This document shows, one piece after another, positions 1 to 6,548 of a stretch of 10,478 nt of DNA. How positions within the stretch are numbered: the first letter of the stretch is position 1; each line of letters starts with the position of its first letter. The position numbers and the translations under genes were made by a program. Below the pieces are notes generated by a model that saw only the letters and a list, made by a program, of their open reading frames with translations, did not search any database and was not told the origin of the DNA. Source of the DNA: Bacteroidota bacterium (GTDB taxonomy: Bacteria; Bacteroidota; Bacteroidia; Bacteroidales; FEN-979); NCBI GenBank assembly GCA_026391755.1, contig JAPLDN010000303.1:1-10478 (forward strand), given 5' to 3'.

Positions 1-292
1 CGGGAGAAGGATGGCCCGCGGCAGGCCGGCCTAAACCGTAGTTACCTTAATTTCGGATGTTCACCGGAACCTTGAACAGCCTATCCCGTCATTTCTGATG
101 CCTCGGTCGGGACGCCGGCAGGAAGGGCTTCCCGGGAGACAACTGTCGACTAATCTCTAAGATTAGGCAGCCAGTCTGTAAGCGAAGTTATCGCCGTTTA
201 TTGTTTGTGCGGATTCGTATTTACGGGACTGATCCTCGAACTCCCGGCATGCTTACAATCCCACTTCCCTGCTGTCAAAACCGGTCAACCCC
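1..292 (-). ncRNA. ssrA: Transfer-messenger RNA (tmRNA), 3' part cut by window edge
   Basis: Read on the minus strand, the 5' end at 292 starts GGGGUUGACCGGUUUUGACA, the tmRNA acceptor-arm and D-like opening. GCAUGCCGGGAG follows, matching the conserved GCAUGCCG block of E. coli tmRNA. A short reading frame then ends in ...LAA-stop at 163-165. The stop codon lies inside a perfect 6-bp stem (150-166, CUAAUC/GAUUAG), as expected for the helix that carries the tag stop codon. tmRNA with SmpB rescues stalled ribosomes and adds a degradation tag recognised by ClpXP-type proteases. By alignment with the Bacteroides tmRNA as I remember it, the likely resume codon is GGC at 195-193, giving tag GDNFAYRLAA. 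The alternative is GCA at 210-208, giving AQTINGDNFAYRLAA. The 3' part, including the T-arm and CCA end, lies outside the window. Confidence 0.93.
163..195 (-). other. tmRNA proteolysis-tag reading frame
   Basis: Reading from 195 down to 163 gives GGC GAU AAC UUC GCU UAC AGA CUG GCU GCC UAA, encoding G-D-N-F-A-Y-R-L-A-A. The terminal LAA is the usual ClpX recognition end. The resume codon is inferred, not proved: the frame stays open upstream, and GCA at 208-210 would lengthen the tag to 15 residues. The Arg before LAA is less usual than the Ala in common ...ALAA tags. Confidence 0.75.
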
Positions 293-307
293 AGGTAATT
301 ACATGTG

Positions 308-325
308 AAAAAGTTAGCAAATATA
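308..325 (-). promoter_or_regulatory. Candidate ssrA promoter (Bacteroidota -7 element)
   Basis: On the minus strand TATATTTG (325 to 318) matches the Bacteroidota -7 consensus TAnnTTTG exactly. It lies 26 nt upstream of the mature tmRNA 5' end, which would leave a leader of roughly 20 nt for RNase P to remove. A second, weaker match, TAACTTTT (315 to 308), lies closer to the 5' end. No convincing TTTG -33 element was found at the usual distance, so this rests on the -7 box alone. Confidence 0.5.
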
Positions 326-347
326 CGAAAATTTTGCGAAAGCAGAT

Positions 348-475
348 GGATAATTGGATATATAGATAACTAGATAGCTGGATAACGGGATAGCTGGATA
401 GCTGGATAACTGGATAACTGGATAACTGGATAGCTGGATAACTGGATAACTGGATAACTGGATAACTGGATATCC
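348..475. repeat. Tandem 8-bp repeat array, 16 units
   Basis: Sixteen head-to-tail octamers fill this stretch. The consensus is GGATAACT, with GGATAGCT as the main variant. Counting from 348, the last nine complete units before the edge are nearly all GGATAACT or GGATAGCT. The first five units (GGATAATT, GGATATAT, AGATAACT, AGATAGCT, GGATAACG) and the last (GGATATCC) have drifted. The array occupies most of the gap between gpsA and the tmRNA gene and is non-coding. An octamer unit would change frame every copy, which argues against a coding repeat. Confidence 0.95.
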
Positions 476-481
476 CGCAAC

Positions 482-494
482 GGCGCGAAGCGCC
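482..494 (-). terminator. Short GC hairpin after gpsA (weak terminator candidate)
   Basis: GGCGC and GCGCC arms (5 bp, 3-nt loop) lie 4 bp beyond the gpsA stop codon on the minus strand. No run of T follows, since the next bases are GTTGCGGGATATCC. An intrinsic terminator is therefore doubtful. It could be a weak or factor-dependent stop, or a 3' end-stabilising hairpin. Confidence 0.3.
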
Positions 495-498
495 AGAA

Positions 499-1488
499 TC
501 AGGGTTCTTCCATCTCGAGAACCGTGCTGACGAACCTCGAAATATCGTACTTCAGGGTAAAGATTTTATAGAGCTCGCTCATGATGGGAAATCGTTGCTC
601 AACTGCTGTTTCCCTTGCAATCTTTTCGTAAAAAATGCTGGCTGCTGTCTTCCCCTCAAGCACCAGTTCATGGGAGACATGCTCGGTAAAAAAGCCTTTC
701 CCTATTAAAAGGCCCAGGGTACGGTTACGGCTGAGGTCATTCAGCGCGGTCAGCGTAAAATCACCGTAACCGCAATACTTATAAATGGTTTCTTCCCTGC
801 CTCCGAAATAAAGCATGATATTCATCATCTCCCTGAAAGCCCTTGTAAGTATAAGGAATCTCAGGTTAGGCGAATTAAACTGGGCATCCACAATGCCCAG
901 GACGATGGCATAAATGTTCTTGAGAATGCTCAGTAGCTCAACCCCCTGTATGTCGTCACTGAAATCAAGATAAATGGTCGAACCTTTAAATAAAACCGAA
1001 ACCTCATCTGCAATCGTTTCTCCAGGATGGCCTAAAGTAAATCCTGTTGGGATACGGTTAATGATTTCCTTGGCAAAACTCGGCCCTTTCAAGGTGCAAA
1101 CGGGATTGCTGAATTCCTGTTTAAGGCAGTCGACAATCGTGCTTTCCCCGCAGCCAAAACCCTTGGCAAGGTTTACAAGGATTGAGGTTGGAGGAATATA
1201 TCCCCTGATGGATTTCAGGTAATCGAGCATGACAACTGAAGGTATCGCAAGGAAGATCACCGAGGACCCTGTAAGCCGGCTCACATCTGTCGTTGCTTTA
1301 AGATCCCCGTGGAGGTGGTGCCCCGGAAAATACTTTGCATTGATATGCTGTTCGTTGATTGAACCGACGACAGTCTCTTCCACTGAAAGCAGGAGAACTT
1401 CCCCCGATGAGTTTTCCGACAAAATGGTGCCAATGGCAGTGCCAATGGTTCCGGCACCTATAATTGAAATCTTTTTCTTTCCTTTCAT
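499..1488 (-). CDS. gpsA: GpsA-like NAD(P)-dependent glycerol-3-phosphate dehydrogenase
   Basis: The 329-residue product fits the family, which reduces dihydroxyacetone phosphate to sn-glycerol-3-phosphate in the cytosol for phospholipid synthesis. The N-terminal Rossmann motif GAGTIGTAIG is at 11-20, N50-x-KYFPG is the usual N-x-KYLPG, and LAKGF places the conserved Lys at 109. GPSFAKE (135-141), LKN with the catalytic Lys (190), GYGDFTLT (240-247, Asp243) and SRNR (253-256) follow. A late FPIMSELYKI (300-309) matches the C-terminal helix signature. All expected catalytic residues are present, but several normally invariant positions differ: GLGD is GYGD, and the GLGDNA stretch is replaced around 203-210. 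It may be a second, specialised paralogue. The ATG is 9 bp after the histidine-kinase stop codon, so the two are probably co-transcribed. Confidence 0.87.
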   Translation of the reverse strand: MKGKKKISIIGAGTIGTAIGTILSENSSGEVLLLSVEETVVGSINEQHINAKYFPGHHLHGDLKATTDVSRLTGSSVIFLAIPSVVMLDYLKSIRGYIPPTSILVNLAKGFGCGESTIVDCLKQEFSNPVCTLKGPSFAKEIINRIPTGFTLGHPGETIADEVSVLFKGSTIYLDFSDDIQGVELLSILKNIYAIVLGIVDAQFNSPNLRFLILTRAFREMMNIMLYFGGREETIYKYCGYGDFTLTALNDLSRNRTLGLLIGKGFFTEHVSHELVLEGKTAASIFYEKIARETAVEQRFPIMSELYKIFTLKYDISRFVSTVLEMEEP

Positions 1489-1497
1489 TCTCAGTTC

Positions 1498-3885
1498 TCA
1501 GTTAAATTCCTTGGGAAATGCTGCAAAACGCAAAGTAAAGGATGTACCCGGTCCTGGCCCTAACTCATATTGAGCTTCCAGCTGTTCAATAAGGATCTTG
1601 ATAATCTGGGACCCCGTTGAAACATTTTTTTCAAACGAAAAATTTTCGGGCAGACCAACGCCGTTATCCTTAATATTAAGAATATAGAAAATTGATTCCA
1701 GCCCGGTTTGGATTTTTTCATTTGTTTTATCGAGCTTCAGATCGATCCAGATATCCCCCACTGCATTTTTGGGAAATGCGTATTTGAATGCGTTGGTAAG
1801 GAGTTCATTTACAATAAGGCCCAGGGGCAGTGCAATTTCAATCCTGGCAGCGCATTCCTGCACCGAAGTATGAAGACTGATATTGGGCTTGCTGAAAGCA
1901 CTGCTGATAATGCTGGTAAGGCGTTCCAGGTAGGAACCAAGCGGGATGGCATCAATGCTCTGATTCTGGTATAATTGTTCATGAACGAGCGACATAGTCC
2001 TGACCCTGAGTTGGAGATCAATTAATGGCATGTCGAGCGAATCAACCTTTGCAAATTGTTTCTGAAGTTCCATGAGACTGATCAAAATTGCAAAGTTGTT
2101 TTTTACCCTGTGGTGGATCTCATAGAGCAAAACTTCTTTTTGTCTTTCATTTTCGGCAAGTTGTTCTTCATATACCATCCGGTCTGAAATATCCCTCACC
2201 ACGGTTACCAGTTCATGAACCTCGCCGCTTACAGGATCTACCATCGGGTTTATATGGTTTTCAACCCAAAATGAACTGCCGTCCTTCTTCCTTCCCTTGT
2301 ATACAAGTGTTTGGGGTGTTTTTTTCTGGAAAATTGATTCAAGTGATGATCTGATCTGTTTTCTATATGAAAGATCAACCACTTCCAAAGGATCAGGCCT
2401 GGTAATAAGCTCTTCCTCGGTGAACCCATACATCGAAAAGCAACTTGGGGAAGCATATTTCCTCTTAAGACTCTTGTCAAACAGGGAGACGACATCAGGA
2501 GAGTGTTCTGCCAGAAAACGGTAAAGATTTTCGCTTTCTTCAAAATGACGCTCAGCTTCTTTATGCTCCCTAATCTCGTTTTCAAGTTTGAAATTAAGCA
2601 CCTGCAGTTCTTTTTCAGATCTCTGCGTCCTTCTGGTCAATCCATGCACAATCAAACCTACAGTGAGAGTAAGTATAAGGATGAATCCAATAACAAGCAG
2701 CTGCAGCCTGTGATTCCTGAGATCGAATTGCTGGGTCTCATTCTGACGAGTGAGAAAATTGTGGGTGTTCTCTACATCACGCACCAGGTGTCCGGCTTCA
2801 ATCGTATGAATAGCGACCTTATTGCGGTCCTCATTCATCCTGATATGAACAGTATAATATTCCTGGTAATGCTCAAGGCTTAGTTTATAATTCTTTTGAA
2901 GGGCATAGCAGTCGGCAAGCAGTAAATGAGCTTCTTCTATGAGACTGTTCCGCTTTTCCTCAACGCTGCGTTCAAGGCCAAGCCGTAAATATTTAACAGA
3001 AGAATCATATTTGCCAACTTCCATAAAGGATCCACCAACATTAATTATGGAAGAACTGATAAGGCTTTTAATACCGGTATTTAATCTTTCATGGTAGGCT
3101 TTTTTGTTGTATTCAAGGGCTGACTGCTTGTTACCGAGAACGGAACAGGCATGAGCGATGCGGGTGTTAAGCACGCTAACTTCACGTATGTTATCCTGTT
3201 GACGGAAAATTGCTTGTGCCTTCTGATACAAAAAGATAGCCTTGTTAAACTGTTTAAGCTGGATATATGCATCTCCGATAAGTTTACAGGCTCTTCCGAA
3301 TCCCAGGCTATTTTTATGACTCAACGAATATCCGGCACTATGATAATAACAATCAATCGCTTCCCGGTAATTGCCTTTTCCCATAAAGAGATTACCTTTC
3401 GAGATGTAAAATGACGAAGGTATTTCATGGTCGGTTGATTTACTTAAAAGGGCATATGCTTTGTCAAGGTATGGTTCGGCCCTGTAAGTATCATTTAGCC
3501 GTAAAAAAATTTCGACCACAGATTGATTGAGCAGGATTTCATTATCGAAATCTTTAAGACCCTGGTAAATGTCGAGACTCTTGAAATAATATTCCAGGGA
3601 AACCGGGAAATCTCCCTGGTTCTGATTGGTAAGTCCCAGACAATATAATGCCCTGGCTTCGCCTTCCAGGTAGTGACAGCTTCGGGCAAGATACAGGCTC
3701 TGGGTGGCCAGTGACCTGGAAAAGGCCATTTCTTCGTATGAATTTCTTAAAGCCAGATTGTTAAGTGAGTCAACCTGCCTTATAATGACCGGAAGTTCAG
3801 GTTTGTCCTCTGTTGCCGCTGCAAAGTTTGCAACGAAGCAAAGGAGCAAAAATATCATGATATTTTTACCGTTCAATTTCTTCAA
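1498..3885 (-). CDS. Sensor histidine kinase: TPR, transmembrane, PAS, HisKA_2, HATPase
   Basis: The product is 795 residues long. A signal peptide (about 1-24, hydrophobic FLLLCFVANFAAA) leads into a periplasmic helical region of tetratricopeptide-like repeats (about 70-350; for example GNYREAIDCYYHSAGYSLS and KQFNKAIFLYQKAQAIF). A membrane segment lies at about 394-414, then a charged coiled coil (420-455) and a PAS domain (about 452-570, ending TVVRDISDR). The HisKA_2 dimerisation/phosphoacceptor motif is EIHHRVKNN (589-597; His591 or His592). The ATPase has the N-box NELLTNAFKY (693-702) and G1 box KDNGVGLP (739-746); its G2 region is degenerate (STGSQII). No response regulator is encoded in the window. 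The first codon used here is TTG, which supplies a basic n-region (KKLNGKN); the ATG at 3858 would give 786 residues and a much shorter signal n-region. It leads a probable operon with gpsA. Confidence 0.92.
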   Translation of the reverse strand: MKKLNGKNIMIFLLLCFVANFAAATEDKPELPVIIRQVDSLNNLALRNSYEEMAFSRSLATQSLYLARSCHYLEGEARALYCLGLTNQNQGDFPVSLEYYFKSLDIYQGLKDFDNEILLNQSVVEIFLRLNDTYRAEPYLDKAYALLSKSTDHEIPSSFYISKGNLFMGKGNYREAIDCYYHSAGYSLSHKNSLGFGRACKLIGDAYIQLKQFNKAIFLYQKAQAIFRQQDNIREVSVLNTRIAHACSVLGNKQSALEYNKKAYHERLNTGIKSLISSSIINVGGSFMEVGKYDSSVKYLRLGLERSVEEKRNSLIEEAHLLLADCYALQKNYKLSLEHYQEYYTVHIRMNEDRNKVAIHTIEAGHLVRDVENTHNFLTRQNETQQFDLRNHRLQLLVIGFILILTLTVGLIVHGLTRRTQRSEKELQVLNFKLENEIREHKEAERHFEESENLYRFLAEHSPDVVSLFDKSLKRKYASPSCFSMYGFTEEELITRPDPLEVVDLSYRKQIRSSLESIFQKKTPQTLVYKGRKKDGSSFWVENHINPMVDPVSGEVHELVTVVRDISDRMVYEEQLAENERQKEVLLYEIHHRVKNNFAILISLMELQKQFAKVDSLDMPLIDLQLRVRTMSLVHEQLYQNQSIDAIPLGSYLERLTSIISSAFSKPNISLHTSVQECAARIEIALPLGLIVNELLTNAFKYAFPKNAVGDIWIDLKLDKTNEKIQTGLESIFYILNIKDNGVGLPENFSFEKNVSTGSQIIKILIEQLEAQYELGPGPGTSFTLRFAAFPKEFN

Positions 3886-3924
3886 CCCAATGTAGCTCTA
3901 ATGATGTTTTCAGCGATTGTCATG

Positions 3925-3932
3925 CAAAGTTA
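3925..3932 (-). promoter_or_regulatory. Candidate promoter -7 box for the kinase-gpsA unit
   Basis: TAACTTTG on the minus strand matches TAnnTTTG exactly. It lies about 40 nt before the TTG start of the kinase and 67 nt before the alternative ATG. The -33 element is poor: TCTG, 18 nt upstream, is the best I can see. It sits back to back with the candidate promoter of the sugar cassette in the same 112-bp gap. Confidence 0.5.
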
Positions 3933-3947
3933 GAAAAATATGGTGTC

Positions 3948-3979
3948 TTGCAGATTTCTGCTCTTTATTCTTAATTTTG
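3948..3979 (+). promoter_or_regulatory. Candidate promoter of the nucleotide-sugar cassette
   Basis: TTG at 3948-3950 and TAATTTTG at 3972-3979 match the Bacteroidota -33 (TTTG, here CTTG) and -7 (TAnnTTTG) elements, with a 21-nt spacer. The expected start site near 3985 leaves a leader of only about 12 nt before the ATG at 3998. No Shine-Dalgarno sequence is evident; the A/T-rich AATTTAAATTAGT before the ATG is typical of this phylum. Confidence 0.6.
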
Positions 3980-3997
3980 TCAGGAATTTAAATTAGT

Positions 3998-4996
3998 ATG
4001 GAGATTAAAAACACTAAAGTCCTTGTAACCGGCGCCGGGGGGTTTATTGGCAGTCACCTGGTAGAGGAATTACTGAAAAGAAATTGTGAAGTGACCGCGA
4101 TGGTCCATTATAATTCTTTTAACCGCTGGGGTTGGCTGGAATATTTCCCGGGGGATCTGAAAGAAAAACTAAACGTTTTCAGCGGGGATATCAGGGATCC
4201 GAATGGCATGCGGGAAGCAATGAAAGGATGCGAGGTAGTGTTTCATCTGGCAGCCCTGATAGGGATACCTTATTCTTATCATAGCCCTGATGTGTATATT
4301 GACACAAATATCAAGGGAACCCTTAATATATTGCAGGCAGCCAGGCAACTGAACCTGAAAAAAATAATTCATACTTCAACTTCTGAAGTTTACGGCACCG
4401 CCCAATTTGTCCCCATTACAGAAGAACACCCTGTTAACCCCCAGTCGCCTTATGCAGCTTCCAAAGCGGGAGCAGATTTCCTGGCACTTACGTTTTACCG
4501 CTCTTTCAACTCACCCGTTATCGTCGTAAGACCTTTCAATACATACGGGCCCCGGCAATCGGCCAGGGCTGTTGTCCCAACGATCATCACCCAGATTCTT
4601 GCAGGGAAAACTGAAATATCTCTCGGATCCCTTACACCGACCAGGGACCTCAATTTTGTAAGGGACACTGCTCTTGGCTTCGTTAAAGCTGCTGAAAGTG
4701 AAACCGCCCTGGGCGAGGTCGTAAACCTGGGGAGCAATTTTGAAATCTCGATATCGGACCTGGTAAAGAAGATCTCGGGGATCATGGGCAAACCCATTGA
4801 AATTGAAAGGGAATCTTCAAGATTACGTCCTGAGAAATCAGAGGTTGAACGCCTGTGGGCAGAAAACCGCAAAGCTTCAGACTTGTTCGGATGGTCACCC
4901 AGGTATACCCTCGATGAAGGCCTCAGTGAAACTATCAAGTGGTTCAGCGCTGCAGGGAATATGCAGTTTTACAAACCCGATCTTTATAATATATAA
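3998..4996 (+). CDS. NAD-dependent nucleotide-sugar 4,6-dehydratase, LegB/GDP-mannose dehydratase-like SDR
   Basis: This 332-residue extended short-chain dehydrogenase has the Rossmann motif TGAGGFIG at 11-18, the adenine-side DIRD at 64-67, HLAA at 83-86, the TSTSE catalytic segment at 126-130 and the YxxxK pair Tyr152/Lys156. The acid residue (Glu130) beside the active-site Thr/Ser is expected of 4,6-dehydratases rather than simple epimerases. Blocks such as YNSFNRWGWLE (38-48), IPYSYHSPD (90-98) and PFNTYGPRQSARAV (179-192) closely match, from memory, the LegB type that acts on an NDP-GlcNAc. Such proteins are often labelled GDP-mannose 4,6-dehydratase. The product would be an NDP-4-keto-6-deoxy sugar for a surface glycan. 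No legionaminate or bacillosamine partner (PLP aminotransferase, NeuB-type synthase) lies in the window, so the final sugar is unknown. The stop codon overlaps the next start by 1 bp (TAATG). Confidence 0.87.
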   Translation: MEIKNTKVLVTGAGGFIGSHLVEELLKRNCEVTAMVHYNSFNRWGWLEYFPGDLKEKLNVFSGDIRDPNGMREAMKGCEVVFHLAALIGIPYSYHSPDVYIDTNIKGTLNILQAARQLNLKKIIHTSTSEVYGTAQFVPITEEHPVNPQSPYAASKAGADFLALTFYRSFNSPVIVVRPFNTYGPRQSARAVVPTIITQILAGKTEISLGSLTPTRDLNFVRDTALGFVKAAESETALGEVVNLGSNFEISISDLVKKISGIMGKPIEIERESSRLRPEKSEVERLWAENRKASDLFGWSPRYTLDEGLSETIKWFSAAGNMQFYKPDLYNI

Positions 4997-5703
4997 TGAA
5001 AATGAAGGCTGTTATTCTCGCCGGCGGAAAAGGTACCAGGCTTAAGCCATATACTACCGTTATCCCTAAACCCCTGGTCCCTGTCGGGGAAAAGGCCATA
5101 ATCGATATCCTGATCGCAAGGCTTGTGAAATGCGGTGTTGACGAGGTAACTATCTGCCTTAACCATTTCGCCGAAATTATCATGGCATATTTGGGCAACG
5201 GTTCCAAATTCGGTTTAAAGATCAACTATTCGCTGGAGGAAGAACCTTTGGGGACGGTCGCTCCCATAAAACTAATAGAAAATCTGCCTGATGACTTTCT
5301 TGTGATGAACGGAGACCTTCTCACGGACCTGGATTTCAGGGAACTGTATTCAAAACATACGGTGCAAAAGGCTTTGCTTACGGTTTCAACTTACCACCGT
5401 ACTACTAAAATAGATTTTGGAGTGCTCGAACTCGACAAGGATGATAATAAAGTAACCGGGTTCCGTGAAAAGCCGGAGTATTCGTTTAACGTCAGCATGG
5501 GAGTTTATGCAATGAACCGTAAGGTTCTTGAATATGTGCCTAAAAACAAGCCATTTGGTTTCGATAACCTCATGCTGAGCCTGTTGGAAAAACAAATCCC
5601 CGTCAATGTCTTTCCCTATTCGGGCTACTGGCTGGATATAGGCCGCCCCGATGATTACGAAAAAGCAAACGAGGACCTGCAAAAACTTTCCTCTATACTT
5701 TGA
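4996..5703 (+). CDS. Sugar-1-phosphate nucleotidyltransferase (NTP_transferase family)
   Basis: The 235-residue product has the pyrophosphorylase signature LAGGKGTRLKPYT (8-20) followed by PKPLVPVGEK (25-33). These form the nucleotide phosphate-binding loop. EEPLGTVAPI (82-91), NGD at 105-107 (metal-binding Asp107) and WLDIGRPDDY (212-221) complete the family pattern. It should join a sugar-1-phosphate to an NTP, releasing pyrophosphate. The length fits the short single-domain class, without a left-handed beta-helix tail, that includes HddC-like and mannose-1-phosphate guanylyltransferase-like enzymes. Neither the nucleotide nor the sugar can be decided by reading alone. Its ATG shares one base with the upstream stop codon, and a second in-frame ATG lies two codons later (5002). 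It probably makes the NDP-sugar used by the adjacent SDR enzymes. Confidence 0.88.
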   Translation: MKMKAVILAGGKGTRLKPYTTVIPKPLVPVGEKAIIDILIARLVKCGVDEVTICLNHFAEIIMAYLGNGSKFGLKINYSLEEEPLGTVAPIKLIENLPDDFLVMNGDLLTDLDFRELYSKHTVQKALLTVSTYHRTTKIDFGVLELDKDDNKVTGFREKPEYSFNVSMGVYAMNRKVLEYVPKNKPFGFDNLMLSLLEKQIPVNVFPYSGYWLDIGRPDDYEKANEDLQKLSSIL

Positions 5704-6548
5704 AAAAAATACTGGTTACCGGTTCCGATGGATTCATAGGCAGGGCTTTGATAAAACGATTGCAATCCGTGGGCTTTGAGGTCACGGGACTGGATCTCGG
5801 CCAGGGCGATATCACCGATCCTTCATGCTTTGAAATGTTCAGGGGAAGCGATTTTTTTCATGTTATCCATCTTGCCGGAAAAACTTTTGTGCCTGATAGC
5901 TGGAAAGACCCGGGCGCATTTTACAGGATCAACCTCATGGGAACTGTCAATGTGCTGGAATTCTGCCGCACATCAGGGGCCGGTCTTACCTATATCAGCT
6001 CGTATCTTTATGGTTCTCCGGAGTATCTCCCAATTGATGAAAACCATCCCGTTAAATCCTATAATCCATACAGCCATAGCAAGCTCCTTGCCGATAATAC
6101 CTGCCAGTTCTATGCTCAGAATTTCAAACTTAGGGTTTCTGTTCTGAGGCCTTTCAATGCATACGGCCCGGGGCAGCCCGCTCATTTTATCATTCCCGAA
6201 ATCATCCTGATGGTTAAGGATCCCGCTGTCAAAGAAGTAAAGGTGATGGATCTCAGGCCTAAAAGGGATTATGTTTATATCGACGATCTGGTGGATGCAA
6301 TCTTCCGCACCATTGAAGGAGAATCCGGTATATATAATGTAGGAAGCGGCAGTTCGGTCAGCGTAGAAGATCTCGTTAAGACAGTTATGAAGCTGACCGG
6401 CATTACCAAACCCTATATGGCCCGTGGAACGGAAAGGCAGAACGAGATATTCGACCTTTATGCCGGTATCGATAAGATCAGGCTCGCACTGGGTTGGCAA
6501 CCAAAAATTTCATTTGAAGAAGGCCTGGGAAGATGTATCACTCCCTGA
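5700..6548 (+). CDS. NAD(P)-dependent SDR epimerase/reductase acting on a nucleotide sugar
   Basis: The 282-residue extended SDR has TGSDGFIG at 7-14, HLAG at 57-60, SSYLYG at 100-105 and the YxxxK pair Tyr124/Lys128 in PYSHSK. RPFNAYGPGQ (150-159) and KRDYVYIDDLVDA (188-200) are typical of nucleotide-sugar epimerases and reductases. It lacks the Glu next to the active-site Ser that marks 4,6-dehydratases. It is therefore better read as the step after dehydration: a C4 reductase like GDP-6-deoxy-4-keto-mannose reductase, or an epimerase. The start is TTG in the overlap TTGA, shared with the stop codon of the nucleotidyltransferase. No ATG lies near, and MKKILVTGSDGF begins exactly where SDRs normally begin, so the rare start is well supported. 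Its 3' end overlaps the convergent nadC by 11 bp. Confidence 0.85.
   Translation: MKKILVTGSDGFIGRALIKRLQSVGFEVTGLDLGQGDITDPSCFEMFRGSDFFHVIHLAGKTFVPDSWKDPGAFYRINLMGTVNVLEFCRTSGAGLTYISSYLYGSPEYLPIDENHPVKSYNPYSHSKLLADNTCQFYAQNFKLRVSVLRPFNAYGPGQPAHFIIPEIILMVKDPAVKEVKVMDLRPKRDYVYIDDLVDAIFRTIEGESGIYNVGSGSSVSVEDLVKTVMKLTGITKPYMARGTERQNEIFDLYAGIDKIRLALGWQPKISFEEGLGRCITP

Noticed and set aside
1..300. Part of a 16S/23S rRNA or RNase P RNA gene in the structured GC-rich stretch.
   Set aside because: The minus-strand 5' block, GCAUGCCG motif and tag frame ending LAA-stop identify tmRNA instead.
348..475. Octamer array as a row of DnaA boxes (TTATCCAGT on the minus strand resembles TTATCCACA).
   Set aside because: Each copy misses the last two consensus bases, the 8-bp period is shorter than a 9-bp DnaA box, and no dnaA, dnaN or other origin genes are near.
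348..475. CRISPR array.
   Set aside because: Units are 8 bp, directly adjacent and have no spacers; no cas genes are present.
4495..4938. 147-codon minus-strand frame opposite the dehydratase.
   Set aside because: It lies inside the LegB-like gene, its sequence is low-complexity and Ser/Arg-rich, and it has no family motif.
5973..6500. 175-codon minus-strand frame opposite the second SDR.
   Set aside because: Antisense shadow; the plus-strand SDR has clear Rossmann and YxxxK motifs across the same region.
3998..6548. Defence system or mobile island.
   Set aside because: No nuclease, transposase, integrase, toxin or restriction gene is present; all three genes are nucleotide-sugar enzymes.
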